Shown here: positions 8,035 through 16,645 of the stretch, in pieces
Layout of the letters: every line of letters starts with the position of its first letter
Numbering within the stretch: position 1 is the stretch's first letter
Source: Mycobacterium sp. ITM-2016-00317
Lineage (GTDB): Bacteria > Actinomycetota > Actinomycetes > Mycobacteriales > Mycobacteriaceae
Assembly (NCBI RefSeq): GCF_002968295.1
Contig: NZ_CP134399.1
Location: 3,100,001 to 3,164,000 of the forward strand
Length of the DNA stretch: 64,000 nt
Reading direction: 5' to 3'
Position numbers and translations under genes: made by a program
Notes under the pieces: model-generated
The model's input: the letters and a program-made list of their open reading frames with translations, nothing else
The model's database searches: none
Told to the model about the DNA's origin: nothing

Positions 8035-9964
8035 CGCTGATCGAGCACACCGCGCGAGTGATCGCGCTGACCTCGGCGACCAGCACGCGGGCCAGGCCCC
8101 TGTGGGATCCCTGGCCGGGCACCGCATCCCGCAGCCGTCGCTCGGCGGCGGCCAGTTCCGCGGCGTCCACCGTCCACGGTGACCCGGCCGTCGGCGGATC
8201 CCCGCACAGCGCCTCGACGTATTCGTCGACCGCGACGGCGAAGTCGCGGTCGTCGGTCACCGCGTGCGCCGGCAGATGGTCTTCCAGGGTCGCGCACGAA
8301 CTGGTGATGGTGTTCAACGCGGTGCGATAGGACCGCAGCCAGTGCCGTAGTTCGCGCGACTCCATCCGCATGGCCCCGGACGTCGCCTCGAACGCCGACC
8401 GCGCACGGAAGGCCCGCTGCCAGGCGGCCGTCATCGACTCCCGCGGGTGCCCGACCTCGTGCACGTAGGACTTGATCACCGTGGCGGCGTAATCGAGTTC
8501 GGTCTTGAGCAGCTCGCCCGCCCGTTGTGACAACCGGGTCATCGCGTCGTCGGGCAGCACCACGTGGGCCACCAACGCCAGTGCGCCACCGATCAGGGTG
8601 GCCAGCAGCGGGTCGCCGAGCGCAGCGGGCACGCCGGGACGACCGCCGTCCACGAGGAACACCGCGGTGGCCGCCAGGCCCGCCGCCATCGCGACATAGC
8701 CGGATCCCGACATCAGGCAGGCGATCCCGACCGCCACCACGGCGAACGCGGCCGACCCCCCGACGCCGGGGCCCAGGATCACCAGCACCGTCGACGCCGC
8801 GGCGATGCCGACCAGCGCGCCCGCCACCCGGCCCGCGCACCGGGTGTAGGTGTGCGCGGTCTCCGGCCGCAGCACCAGCAACGCGGTCAGCGGGATCCAG
8901 ACGCCGTACGCCCCGCCGGAGTAGCGGTCGATCGCACATCCCAGCGCGATCACGACCGCCACTCGCAGTGCGTGCCGCAGCACCGGCGAGTCACGCTCGA
9001 AGTGGCCGCGGACGGCGTCCAGCGCCGAGCCCACCGAGGTGCGCAACTCGGGCCGGCGCACCCGCACCGCGTCCGGCGCCGACGGCACGAAGTCGCCGAG
9101 CCGCATCGCCACCGCCTCGTGCAACAGCGCGGACAGCCGTTGCACCACGTCCTGCTCGTCGCCACCGACGGCCGCCGCGACGCTGTCGAACCGGCCGATC
9201 GCCACGTCGGCGCGCACCCGTCCCGACCTTCCGGTGTCCGCGACCGCGGCGAGCGTGTCCGCCGCCTCCTCGAGCGCCAAAGCCAGGGCCTGCGACCGGT
9301 CGGGCATCGCCGAGAGCTCGGTGAGCAGCGCGGCGATCCGCTCGGGCAGCGCGTACCACCCGCGATACGACACCGGCCGGTGCTGACGGCCGGTGGTGGT
9401 GAACGCATCCCGCAGCGCGGTCAGCGGTTCGGCGTCCACCGCACGGCCTTCGGCGCCTGATGCGTCGCCGATCCGGCGGGCGTCGGCGGCCAGCGCCCGG
9501 TAGGCGCCCACGAGCGCGTCGCGCTGCCTGCGCCAGCGCAGCGGCGGCCACAACGAGATGACCCAGATCTGTAGCAGCCCGCCCATCAGAGCCAGCAGCG
9601 CCGTGCCCAGCACCGCGGCCGGCCCCGACACCACCGGCGGGACCGAGACCAGCAGCGCGGCCGACGCGGCTCCGACCAAGCCCGCGTTGGCGCCCAGCGC
9701 CCACAGCAGCGACGCGCCGAAGCACCACGCGACGGCGACGACGAGGAAGGCGGGGGAGAACCCGGACGCCGCCGTGCCCAGCAGCACCGCCGTCGTCGTC
9801 AGCGCCGAGACCAGAAGCAGCACGGTGACGCGCCCGCGGGGCCGGTCCTGCAGCGCGGTCGCGCAGGCCACGGCCGCGGCGCCGACCGCCGGGGTGACGG
9901 ATCCCTGCGGTCCCCACAGCACCGCCAGCACCGCCACCACCGCGACGCAGAGCAGGCTGCGCAC
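8006..9964 (-). CDS. FUSC-family membrane protein
   Basis: 652 residues with two blocks of about five to six hydrophobic helices (about 1-140 and 330-460), each followed by a soluble helical domain. This duplicated layout is that of the FUSC/aromatic-acid exporter (AaeB-like) family of the inner membrane. The GTG start at 9964 is the first in frame; the N-terminus is short before the first helix, so the true start is uncertain. Divergent from the EthD gene. Export of aromatic acids or related compounds is known for relatives but not demonstrated here. Confidence 0.8.
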   Translation of the reverse strand: MRSLLCVAVVAVLAVLWGPQGSVTPAVGAAAVACATALQDRPRGRVTVLLLVSALTTTAVLLGTAASGFSPAFLVVAVAWCFGASLLWALGANAGLVGAASAALLVSVPPVVSGPAAVLGTALLALMGGLLQIWVISLWPPLRWRRQRDALVGAYRALAADARRIGDASGAEGRAVDAEPLTALRDAFTTTGRQHRPVSYRGWYALPERIAALLTELSAMPDRSQALALALEEAADTLAAVADTGRSGRVRADVAIGRFDSVAAAVGGDEQDVVQRLSALLHEAVAMRLGDFVPSAPDAVRVRRPELRTSVGSALDAVRGHFERDSPVLRHALRVAVVIALGCAIDRYSGGAYGVWIPLTALLVLRPETAHTYTRCAGRVAGALVGIAAASTVLVILGPGVGGSAAFAVVAVGIACLMSGSGYVAMAAGLAATAVFLVDGGRPGVPAALGDPLLATLIGGALALVAHVVLPDDAMTRLSQRAGELLKTELDYAATVIKSYVHEVGHPRESMTAAWQRAFRARSAFEATSGAMRMESRELRHWLRSYRTALNTITSSCATLEDHLPAHAVTDDRDFAVAVDEYVEALCGDPPTAGSPWTVDAAELAAAERRLRDAVPGQGSHRGLARVLVAEVSAITRAVCSISVSPVPISVR

Positions 9965-10045
9965 ACCGCGGCGAGGTCCGGCATCGCCGGTCGCAGCACC
10001 AGGCCCATGGTCACGAGTCCATTCTGACCCGGCTATGTTCGCCGG

Positions 10046-10765
10046 GTGGAGAAAGTCATGATCGCCCTGCGTGGTGCCCCGGGTGACGACGCCTGGTGCG
10101 CGCGGCTTCGCACCGAAGTCGCCGAGGCCCTACTGGGCACCGGGGCACCGGGGCTGACCGTGCATGTGCGCGATGCGCCGGTCCGGGACTCGCTGATGAC
10201 ACTGACCACGCTGGACCCCCCGGTGCTGGCCTTCGTCAGCCTCTGGACCGAGCAGTACTACGGCGATCAGATTCGCACTGCGACAGAGCTGTTGAGCGAG
10301 CACTGCGCGCAGCTCGCCGCCTACCTGGTGACCGAGTCGGTGCCGCTCAAGGCGCCGCGCACGGAAGCCGGCGCGCGCACACCGGGTTTCGCCAACATCG
10401 CGTTGCTGCGCAGACCGGCCGGCCTGGCCGAGGCGACGTGGCTGCACCGCTGGCACCACCACCACACCCAGGTCGCGATCGACACCCAGTCCACGTTCGG
10501 CTACACCCAGAACACCGTGGTGCGGGCGTTGACCGACGACGCGCCGGCAATCTCGGGGATCGTGGAGGAACTGTTCCCGATCGAGGCGACCTCCGATCTG
10601 CACGCGTTCTTCGGGGCCGCCGACGACGCCGACGTCGGCGACCGGATGGCCCGGATGGTGGCCAGCACCAAGGCGTTCGGCGCCGACGAGAACATCGACA
10701 CGGTGCCGACGAGTCGCTATGTGTGGCGTGATCCGTTCGCCGCTGCGGATAGGCTGCCCGCGTGA
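10046..10765 (+). CDS. EthD-domain protein
   Basis: 239 residues with a ferredoxin-like alpha/beta fold; the EthD-type core lies around residues 115-215 (WLHRWHHHHTQVAID, then FGYTQNTVVRAL). His-rich patch WHHHHTQ at about 134 is typical. The GTG start is preceded by a short gap from the FUSC gene, and its stop overlaps the enoyl-CoA hydratase start by 4 bases (GTGA), indicating one transcript. EthD proteins assist P450 or degradation pathways in actinobacteria; the exact reaction is unknown. Confidence 0.75.
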   Translation: MEKVMIALRGAPGDDAWCARLRTEVAEALLGTGAPGLTVHVRDAPVRDSLMTLTTLDPPVLAFVSLWTEQYYGDQIRTATELLSEHCAQLAAYLVTESVPLKAPRTEAGARTPGFANIALLRRPAGLAEATWLHRWHHHHTQVAIDTQSTFGYTQNTVVRALTDDAPAISGIVEELFPIEATSDLHAFFGAADDADVGDRMARMVASTKAFGADENIDTVPTSRYVWRDPFAAADRLPA

Positions 10766-11520
10766 CTCTGCAGATCAGCGACGAGAACCGGGTCCGGACC
10801 CTGGTCCTGAACCGGCCCGAGGCGCTCAACGCGTTCAACCAGGAGCTCTACCTGGCCACCGCGACCGCGCTGCGCGACGCGGCCGAGGATCCCGACGTCG
10901 CGGTCGTACTGCTCACCGGAGCGGGGCGGGCGTTCAGCGCGGGCAACGATCTCAAGGAGATGCAGGCCGGTATCGCCGATGGCTCGCTGACCAGCGAGGG
11001 CAGCCACTTCACCACGATGATCGACGCGCTCACCGAGCTGCCCAAGCCGCTGATCTGCGCGGTCAACGGCGTCGGGCTGGGCATCGGCACGACGATCCTC
11101 GGGTACGCCGATCTGGTGTTCATGTCGACGACGGCACGGTTGAAGTGCCCGTTCACCAGTCTCGGGGTCGCACCCGAGGCTGCTTCGTCATACCTGTTGC
11201 CGCAGTTGATCGGTCGGCAGAACGCGGCATGGCTGCTGCTGTCCTCGGAGTGGGTCGACGCCGCCGAGGCCCAGCGCATGGGGATCGCGTGGAAGGTCTG
11301 CGAACCGGAGGAACTGCTGGCCGAGGCCCGTCGACACGCCGAAGTTCTTGCCGCCCGGTCGATCCCGAGTCTGGTCGCGGTCAAGAAGACGATCGTGGCC
11401 CCGTATCGCGACGGGATCGCGGCCGCGACCGAACGGGAGAACGCGCACTTCCAGGAATTGCTCGGCGGGATCGCCAACGCCGCGGCGCTCGCCGAGTTCA
11501 CCGGTCAGCGCAAGTCCTGA
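10762..11520 (+). CDS. enoyl-CoA hydratase/isomerase
   Basis: 252 residues of the crotonase fold. Oxyanion-hole segments GAGRAFSAGNDLKEM (about 53-67) and AVNGVGLGIGTTIL (about 97-110) are clear. The position normally occupied by the second catalytic Glu is in PFTSLGVAPEAASSYLLP, where the Glu is retained. Length is usual for single-domain members. Co-translated with the EthD protein. Hydration of an unsaturated acyl-CoA in a beta-oxidation route is the family role; substrate unknown. Confidence 0.9.
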   Translation: MTLQISDENRVRTLVLNRPEALNAFNQELYLATATALRDAAEDPDVAVVLLTGAGRAFSAGNDLKEMQAGIADGSLTSEGSHFTTMIDALTELPKPLICAVNGVGLGIGTTILGYADLVFMSTTARLKCPFTSLGVAPEAASSYLLPQLIGRQNAAWLLLSSEWVDAAEAQRMGIAWKVCEPEELLAEARRHAEVLAARSIPSLVAVKKTIVAPYRDGIAAATERENAHFQELLGGIANAAALAEFTGQRKS

Positions 11521-11523
11521 GCG

Positions 11524-11712
11524 CTACCGCGCGACCCTCTCCGGCCTGCACGCGTAGTGCGCCTCGATGATGGCCCGCAGCGTGCGCCGGCACCGGCCGC
11601 AGTCGGCTCCGGCACCGCACGCCTCGGCGATGTCCTTGGACGTCCGGGCGCCGTTGGCCACGACCTCGTTGACCACGTGGCTCGTGGCGCCGGTGCACAG
11701 ACAGACGAACAT
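11524..11712 (-). CDS. bfd: bacterioferritin-associated ferredoxin (Bfd-like)
   Basis: 62-residue [2Fe-2S] protein. Cysteines at 4, 6, 38 and 41 give the Bfd pattern CxC-x31-CxxC. Bfd reduces ferric iron in the bacterioferritin core so it can be released. The ATG lies 8 bases after the stop of the 210-residue tandem-domain protein, and bfrA is divergent from that gene, so the whole iron-storage set is local. A longer in-frame extension upstream overlaps the neighbour and lacks domain sequence, and was not used. Confidence 0.9.
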   Translation of the reverse strand: MFVCLCTGATSHVVNEVVANGARTSKDIAEACGAGADCGRCRRTLRAIIEAHYACRPERVAR

Positions 11713-11720
11713 CGCGGCCC

Positions 11721-12353
11721 CTAACCCTGTTCGCCGACGCTCATCAGGTGCGCGAACCGGCCCACGAACCGTTTGGGGTAGGGGCCCATGCCCGCGTTGG
11801 TCATCCACTCGGCCGCGGCGTCGGGATGCTCGATCCACTGCCGGGCGCTGGCCTCGTCGGCGATCTCCTGCAGGATCAGCACCTCATGGCCGTCGTCCAG
11901 GGCGCGGTACACCCAGATCTTGCGGACCCCGCCCTTCTTGAACCGCTCCAGGCCGTCGTGGACCTTGACCATCAGTTCCGCCACGTCGGCCACCGAGGAC
12001 ATCACGCCGACGACGACCCGGCCGACGTGGGCCGCGTCGCTGACCCCGTCCAGATCGATCTTCTCGACAACCTCGCCGCCGAATACCGGCGGAATGTCGT
12101 CGGCGCCGGAAATGTCGAACCATTCGAACATCGCCGGCGAACTCAGCACGTCGCGAATCGAATGCGCGTTGCGGATTCCGATAGTCGCCAGCACGCGGCG
12201 CGGCTCCCAAATGGATTCGTAGAGCACGACATGATGGGCGCCGATCTCCGAAAGGGATTCCCGGTGCCGCTTGAGCCATTCCCACATGCGGTCGATGTCG
12301 TCGACCCGGAAATCACAGGCAAGAATGAATGAGTGCAGATCGTACTCACCCAT
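11721..12353 (-). CDS. unknown protein with two ABM-like halves
   Basis: 210 residues, no signal peptide or membrane helix. Two similar halves are visible: about 40-80 (VVLYES...RVLATIGIRNAHSIRDVLSSP...FEWFD) and about 140-190 (IWVYRA...HEVLILQEIADEASARQWIEHP...AEWM). Each looks like the dimeric alpha/beta barrel of ABM/EthD-type or haem-degrading monooxygenases; this is my reading, not a search result. It is co-directional with bfd and divergent from bfrA across an IdeR-like box, suggesting a role in iron or haem handling. I do not recognise a characterised homologue. Confidence 0.8.
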   Translation of the reverse strand: MGEYDLHSFILACDFRVDDIDRMWEWLKRHRESLSEIGAHHVVLYESIWEPRRVLATIGIRNAHSIRDVLSSPAMFEWFDISGADDIPPVFGGEVVEKIDLDGVSDAAHVGRVVVGVMSSVADVAELMVKVHDGLERFKKGGVRKIWVYRALDDGHEVLILQEIADEASARQWIEHPDAAAEWMTNAGMGPYPKRFVGRFAHLMSVGEQG

Positions 12354-12386
12354 TGGTTACCCTTACCTATAGTCGGCCGGAATCAG

Positions 12387-12405
12387 TTAGCGCAGTCTAA
12401 CCTTA
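12387..12405. promoter_or_regulatory. IdeR-like iron box
   Basis: TTAGCGCAGTCTAACCTTA matches the mycobacterial IdeR consensus TTAGGTTAGGCTAACCTAA at 14 of 19 positions. A weaker second half-match (TTAGCCTAGG) follows at 12407-12416, consistent with the tandem boxes known upstream of bfrA. It lies in the 240-base region between the 210-residue gene and bfrA, so it may control both directions: activation of bfrA with iron is known for IdeR; the effect leftwards is inferred. Confidence 0.7.
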
Positions 12406-12593
12406 CTTAGCCTAGGCAGTCCAGAGTTGGCGGCTGAACTGGGGTCCCGCCCGGCGGAACTTCGCGGCAACACGCCCCGCACACGCACATTGGCGTTCAT
12501 TTGCCCTGCGAAATGCACTAGATTGAAAGGGCTCGCACACAGCCCGTGCAGATAGCGCACGCAATCAGCCCGCCAGGCGTTTAGGAGCCGATC

Positions 12594-13073
12594 ATGCAAG
12601 GCGATCCCGAGGTCCTCAAATTGCTCAACGAGCAATTGACGAGCGAATTGACGGCCATCAACCAGTATTTCCTGCATTCCAAGATGCAGGACAATTGGGG
12701 ATTCTCCGAATTGGCCGAGCACACTCGGAAAGAATCATTCGAGGAAATGGTTCACGCCGAGCACATCACCGATCGCATTCTCATCCTGGACGGCCTGCCG
12801 AACTACCAGCGGCTGTTCTCCCTGCGGGTCGGGCAGACCGTGCGAGAGCAGTTCGAGGCCGATCTGGCGATCGAGTACGAGGTGGTCGCACGGCTCAAGC
12901 CGGGCATCATGATGTGCCGCGAGAAGGGCGACGCGACGTCGGCGACCTTGCTGGAGAAGATCCTGGCCGACGAGGAACTGCACATCGACTATCTGGAGAC
13001 CCAGCTGGAGCTGATGGCCAAGCTGGGCGAGGAGCTGTACCTGGCTCAGTGCGTGTCCCGTCCGCCGCAGTAG
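12594..13073 (+). CDS. bfrA: bacterioferritin BfrA
   Basis: 159 residues, standard length. All ferroxidase ligands are in place: Glu18, Glu51, His54, Glu94, Glu127 and His130; Met52 is the axial haem ligand. Assembles as a 24-mer that oxidises and stores iron. An AGGAG ribosome site (12583-12587) precedes the ATG by 6 bases. IdeR-like box about 190 bases upstream. Followed by an MFS pump in the order Rv1876-Rv1877 known from M. tuberculosis (from memory). Confidence 0.97.
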   Translation: MQGDPEVLKLLNEQLTSELTAINQYFLHSKMQDNWGFSELAEHTRKESFEEMVHAEHITDRILILDGLPNYQRLFSLRVGQTVREQFEADLAIEYEVVARLKPGIMMCREKGDATSATLLEKILADEELHIDYLETQLELMAKLGEELYLAQCVSRPPQ

Positions 13074-13126
13074 GGGTTCGGGTTTCACGTCGGCGGGAAT
13101 GCCGGCTGCCTGACTAGCGTAACTTC

Positions 13127-13152
13127 CATAGCTCACCTAACGATGAGCTATG
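13127..13152. promoter_or_regulatory. perfect inverted repeat upstream of the MFS pump
   Basis: CATAGCTCA (13127-13135) and TGAGCTATG (13144-13152) form perfect 9-bp arms around an 8-base spacer, 28 bases before the MFS start. This is an operator-like site; the arms are too AT-balanced and lack a U-run for a terminator. No separate regulator gene is adjacent; the pump carries a C-terminal winged-helix-like extension. Confidence 0.65.
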
Positions 13153-13180
13153 AGAGCTACGTGCAACCAGGAAGGCAGGC

Positions 13181-15247
13181 ATGACGGCGTCCCCTGCAGC
13201 ACATCGCGAGGCCACCGAGCCGGCGGAGCCGACCCCCGTCAGTCCGCAGCGGCGCAACATCATCTTCGTCGCGGTGGTGCTCGGCATGCTGCTGGCCGCG
13301 CTGGACCAGACGATCGTCGCGACGGCGCTGCCGACCGTGGTCGCCGACCTCGGAGGCGCGGGCCACCAGTCCTGGGTGGTCACGAGCTACCTGCTGGCCT
13401 CGACCATCGCCACCGCGATCGTCGGCAAGCTCGGCGACATGTTCGGCCGCAAGGTGATCTTCGCCGTGGCCATCCTGTTCTTCCTGGCCGGTTCGGTGCT
13501 GTGCGGCATCTCCTCGTCGATGGAGATGCTCGTTGCCTCCCGTGCCCTGCAGGGCATCGGCGGCGGCGCGCTGATGGTCACCGCGGCAGCGTTGATCGGT
13601 GAGGTGATCCCGCTGCGTGACCGCGGGCGTTACCAGGGTGCACTGGGTGCGGTGTTCGGCGTGACGACGGTGATCGGACCGCTGCTCGGCGGGTACTTCA
13701 CCGATCACCTCAGCTGGCGCTGGGCCTTCTGGATCAACGTCCCGATCGGCATCGTGGTGCTCATGGTCGCGCTGACCACCATCCCGGCGCTGACCAGGCG
13801 CGGGAAACCGGTCATCGACTTCGCCGGCATCGCGCTGATCGGGCTCGGCGCCTCCGGGCTCACGCTGGCCACCAGCTGGGGCGGCGGCACCTACGCCTGG
13901 TCGTCGCCGCAGATCATCGGGCTGTTCGTCGGCTCGGTGATCGCCCTGGTCCTCTTCGTGCGCGTGGAACTGCGCGCCGCCGAACCGATCCTGCCGATCC
14001 GGCTGTTCGCCAGCCCGGTGTTCACGGTGTGCTGCATCCTGTCGTTCATCGTCGGCTTCGCGATGCTCGGTGCGCTGACGTTCCTGCCGACGTTCATGCA
14101 GTTCGTCGACGGCGTCTCGGCCACTGAATCGGGACTGCGCACCCTGCCGATGGTCGGCGGGCTGCTGCTGACCTCGATGGGCAGCGGTGTACTGGTCAGC
14201 CGCACCGGCCGCTACAAGATCTTCCCGGTGGCCGGCACCGCGGTGATGGTGCTGGGCTTCGTGCTGCTCTCGCAGATGGACGCGAGCACCCCGATGCTGC
14301 AGCAGAGCGCGTACCTGTTCGTCCTGGGCACCGGCATCGGCATGTGCATGCAGGTGCTGATCCTGATCGTGCAGAGCACGGTGAAGTTCTCCGACCTCGG
14401 GGTGGCCACCTCGGGGGTGACGTTCTTCCGGACCATCGGAAGCTCGTTCGGCGCGGCGATCTTCGGGTCGCTGTTCGCCAACTTCCTGCACGCGCGGATC
14501 ACGACCGCGCTGGCCGCCGGCGGCGCCCCACCCGAGGCCGCCGAGTCCCCGCGGGTGCTGCATCAGCTGCCACCGGAGGTCGCCGCCCCGATCGTGACCG
14601 CGTACGCGGACTCGCTGGGTCTGGTGTTCCTGTGTGCGGCCCCGGTCGCCGCGATCGGTTTCGTCGTCGCGCTGACGCTCAAACAGGTGCCGCTGCAGGA
14701 GATCGAGGCGGCCGCGGCGCGGGACATGGGGGAGGGCTTCGGGATGCCCACCTCCGACACCCCGGAGGAGATGTTGGAGACGGCGGTGAGCCGGCTGGTG
14801 CGCCAGTCGCCGGAGATCCGGCTGCGCAGCATCGCGGGCACCCGCGGCTGCGAGTCCGACGTGGCGCTGCTGTGGGCGGTGATCCAGATCTACCGGCAGA
14901 GTCAGGTTTTCGGGTCGGCGCGGCTCAGCGAGATGGCCGAACGCCTGCGGGTGCCGCCAGAGGTGCTGGAGCCGACCTTCGACCGGCTCATCGAGTGCGG
15001 GCTGGCGCTGCGCACCGGAGACCAGCTGTGGTTGACCCAGTCCGGCGCGCGTCAGGTCGACGCGACGTCCGCGGCGCTGGTCAGCCGGATCGTGGCCAAG
15101 CTGGAGAGCTCACCGGGTTTCGAGGGCCGCCCGGACCGCGCCGAGGTCGAGGCCGCGCTGGAGAAGATCGCGCAGCGGTTGCTGGTGCAGCGCGACTGGG
15201 ACGACGACCGGAACCAACTGGCCACCGCGGCGAATCAACGCGGCTAG
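13181..15247 (+). CDS. MFS drug-efflux transporter of the DHA2 family, Rv1877-like
   Basis: 688 residues. Residues about 25-510 hold 14 hydrophobic helices with the DHA2 motif ALDQTIVATALPTVVADLGG in helix 1 and the GKLGDMFGRK loop between helices 2 and 3. About 180 further residues follow in the cytoplasm, reading like a winged-helix/MarR-type fold (RLSEMAERLRVPPEVLEPTFDRLIECGLA). Length and position after bfrA match Rv1877 of M. tuberculosis (from memory). Proton-driven multidrug export is the family role. Stop is one base before the next ATG. Confidence 0.9.
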   Translation: MTASPAAHREATEPAEPTPVSPQRRNIIFVAVVLGMLLAALDQTIVATALPTVVADLGGAGHQSWVVTSYLLASTIATAIVGKLGDMFGRKVIFAVAILFFLAGSVLCGISSSMEMLVASRALQGIGGGALMVTAAALIGEVIPLRDRGRYQGALGAVFGVTTVIGPLLGGYFTDHLSWRWAFWINVPIGIVVLMVALTTIPALTRRGKPVIDFAGIALIGLGASGLTLATSWGGGTYAWSSPQIIGLFVGSVIALVLFVRVELRAAEPILPIRLFASPVFTVCCILSFIVGFAMLGALTFLPTFMQFVDGVSATESGLRTLPMVGGLLLTSMGSGVLVSRTGRYKIFPVAGTAVMVLGFVLLSQMDASTPMLQQSAYLFVLGTGIGMCMQVLILIVQSTVKFSDLGVATSGVTFFRTIGSSFGAAIFGSLFANFLHARITTALAAGGAPPEAAESPRVLHQLPPEVAAPIVTAYADSLGLVFLCAAPVAAIGFVVALTLKQVPLQEIEAAAARDMGEGFGMPTSDTPEEMLETAVSRLVRQSPEIRLRSIAGTRGCESDVALLWAVIQIYRQSQVFGSARLSEMAERLRVPPEVLEPTFDRLIECGLALRTGDQLWLTQSGARQVDATSAALVSRIVAKLESSPGFEGRPDRAEVEAALEKIAQRLLVQRDWDDDRNQLATAANQRG

Positions 15248-15248
15248 C

Positions 15249-15740
15249 ATGCGGTTCATGAGCCGAATCGGGGACTTCGCCGACGACGACGTGACCGGGT
15301 TCGCGGTGAAGTCGCCCGAACTGGGCACCGCGATGGCCCAGTTGGCCAACGCCGTCTACACCAAGAGCCGGCTGCCGATGCGGGTCCGGGAAGCCGCACG
15401 CATCGTCATCGCCTACGCCAACGAGTGCGTGGTCTGCCAGAACACCCGGGATGGCGAAGGCGAGGCCAACGGGATCGACGAGGAGTTCTACGACTACGCC
15501 ACGCAGTGGCGGACCTGGCCGGGCTACAGCGACCAGGAGCGCGTCGCGATGGAGTTCGCCCACCGGTTCGCCACCGGGCACACCGAACTGCGCGACGACG
15601 AGGACTTCTGGCGGCGCGCCGGCGAGCATTTCGACGGCGAACTGCTGACCGACCTGGCCATCTCGTGCGCGATGTGGGTGGGCATGGGCCGCATGCTGCG
15701 CACCCTCGACATCGGTCAGGCCTGCAAGCTCACGCTGTAA
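15249..15740 (+). CDS. carboxymuconolactone decarboxylase/AhpD-like protein
   Basis: 163-residue all-helical AhpD-like fold with a redox-type CxxC (ECVVCQNTR, about 58-66), as in AhpD-related peroxidases. ATG at 15249 immediately follows the pump stop; a second ATG at 15258 is also possible. Co-transcription with the pump is likely. Either a peroxide-reducing helper or a lactone decarboxylase relative; the CxxC favours the redox role. Confidence 0.85.
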   Translation: MRFMSRIGDFADDDVTGFAVKSPELGTAMAQLANAVYTKSRLPMRVREAARIVIAYANECVVCQNTRDGEGEANGIDEEFYDYATQWRTWPGYSDQERVAMEFAHRFATGHTELRDDEDFWRRAGEHFDGELLTDLAISCAMWVGMGRMLRTLDIGQACKLTL

Positions 15741-15758
15741 TTACCTGCCGCAGACCCC

Positions 15759-15789
15759 TTGACAACATGCAACCATTCGGTTGTATGTT
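15759..15789 (+). promoter_or_regulatory. ArsR promoter overlapped by an inverted repeat
   Basis: A TTGACA -35 hexamer (15759-15764) abuts AACATGCAACC-ATTC-GGTTGTATGTT (15764-15789), 11-bp arms with one mismatch. The repeat covers the expected -10 region (around 15782-15789), so a bound ArsR-type dimer would block its own promoter. Transcription probably begins within the run of GTG codons, giving a leaderless message. Confidence 0.75.
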
Positions 15790-15795
15790 GTGGTG

Positions 15796-16152
15796 GTGAT
15801 CGTGCAGGACGAGGACAGGGCGGACGCACTGTTCCACGCGCTCGCCGATCGCACCCGGAGGGACATCATGCGCCGGGTGCTCGCCGGAGAGCACTCGGTC
15901 TCCGCGCTGGCGGCGAACTACGACATGAGCTTCGCCGCGGTACAGAAACACGTCGCCGTACTGGACCGGGCCGGTCTGCTGACCAAGCGGCGCAACGGCC
16001 GCGAGCAACTGGCCAGCGGTGACGTGACGGCGGTCCGGTCGGTGGCGGCCCTGCTCACCGAACTGGAGCAGATCTGGCGTGGCCGGGTGGCCCGCATCGA
16101 CGCGCTCATCGCCGCCGAACGCCCGAATGAGGACCCCGATCAGGAGGAATGA
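15796..16152 (+). CDS. ArsR family transcriptional regulator
   Basis: About 118 residues with a winged helix (HSVSALAANYDMSFAAVQKHVAVLDRAGLL, about 33-62). No metal-binding Cys pair is seen, fitting the SRPBCC-linked ArsR subgroup rather than metal sensors. In-frame starts at 15781, 15790, 15793, 15796 and 15802 exist; 15796 or 15802 fits the promoter position best. Overlaps the following SRPBCC gene, its probable target and partner. Confidence 0.88.
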   Translation: MIVQDEDRADALFHALADRTRRDIMRRVLAGEHSVSALAANYDMSFAAVQKHVAVLDRAGLLTKRRNGREQLASGDVTAVRSVAALLTELEQIWRGRVARIDALIAAERPNEDPDQEE

Positions 16153-16154
16153 CC

Positions 16155-16640
16155 ATGCCAGTGACCGACGTGTTCCAGGATCTGGAGAACCGGACGCTCA
16201 CCATCGTCGCCGATTTCGCCGCTCCGGTGCGCCGGGTGTGGCAGATCTACGCCGACCCGCGCCAGCTCGAAAAGGTCTGGGGGCCACCGGACTGCCCGGC
16301 GACCGTGGTGGACCACGAGCTGCGGCCCGGCGGCCGCGTGACCTACTTCATGACCGGACCGGACGGGGAGAAGTACCCCGGGTACTGGCAGGTGACGGCC
16401 GTGGACGAACCGAACGGCTTCGAGTTCGACGACGGGTTCGCCGACCTGGACTTCAACCCGGACCCCGATATGCCGGTGTCCAAGAACGTCTTCACGTTCG
16501 CCGAGCACGACGGTGGCACCCGGTCGACCTTCGTCAGCGTCTACGAGTCCGCCGAGGACCTGCAGAAGGTTCTCGACATGGGCATGGTCGAGGGCGCCTC
16601 GTCGGCCATCAATCAGATCGACGGCCTGCTCGCCGGTTGA
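16155..16640 (+). CDS. SRPBCC (AHSA1-like) domain protein
   Basis: 161 residues forming one START/SRPBCC cavity domain (VADFAAPVRRVWQIYADPRQLEKVWGPP near the N-terminus). An ATG at 16149 overlaps the ArsR stop, but the strong AGGAGG at 16142-16147 sits one base from it and 7 bases from the ATG at 16155, so the second is preferred. ArsR-SRPBCC pairs are common in actinobacteria; ligand and role are unknown. Confidence 0.85.
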   Translation: MPVTDVFQDLENRTLTIVADFAAPVRRVWQIYADPRQLEKVWGPPDCPATVVDHELRPGGRVTYFMTGPDGEKYPGYWQVTAVDEPNGFEFDDGFADLDFNPDPDMPVSKNVFTFAEHDGGTRSTFVSVYESAEDLQKVLDMGMVEGASSAINQIDGLLAG

Positions 16641-16645
16641 CCTGT

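Noticed and set aside
9799..10014. Alternative start region for the FUSC gene in another frame
   Set aside because: The frame starting MTMGLVL shifts away from the membrane helices; the hydrophobic segments continue only in the frame starting at 9964.
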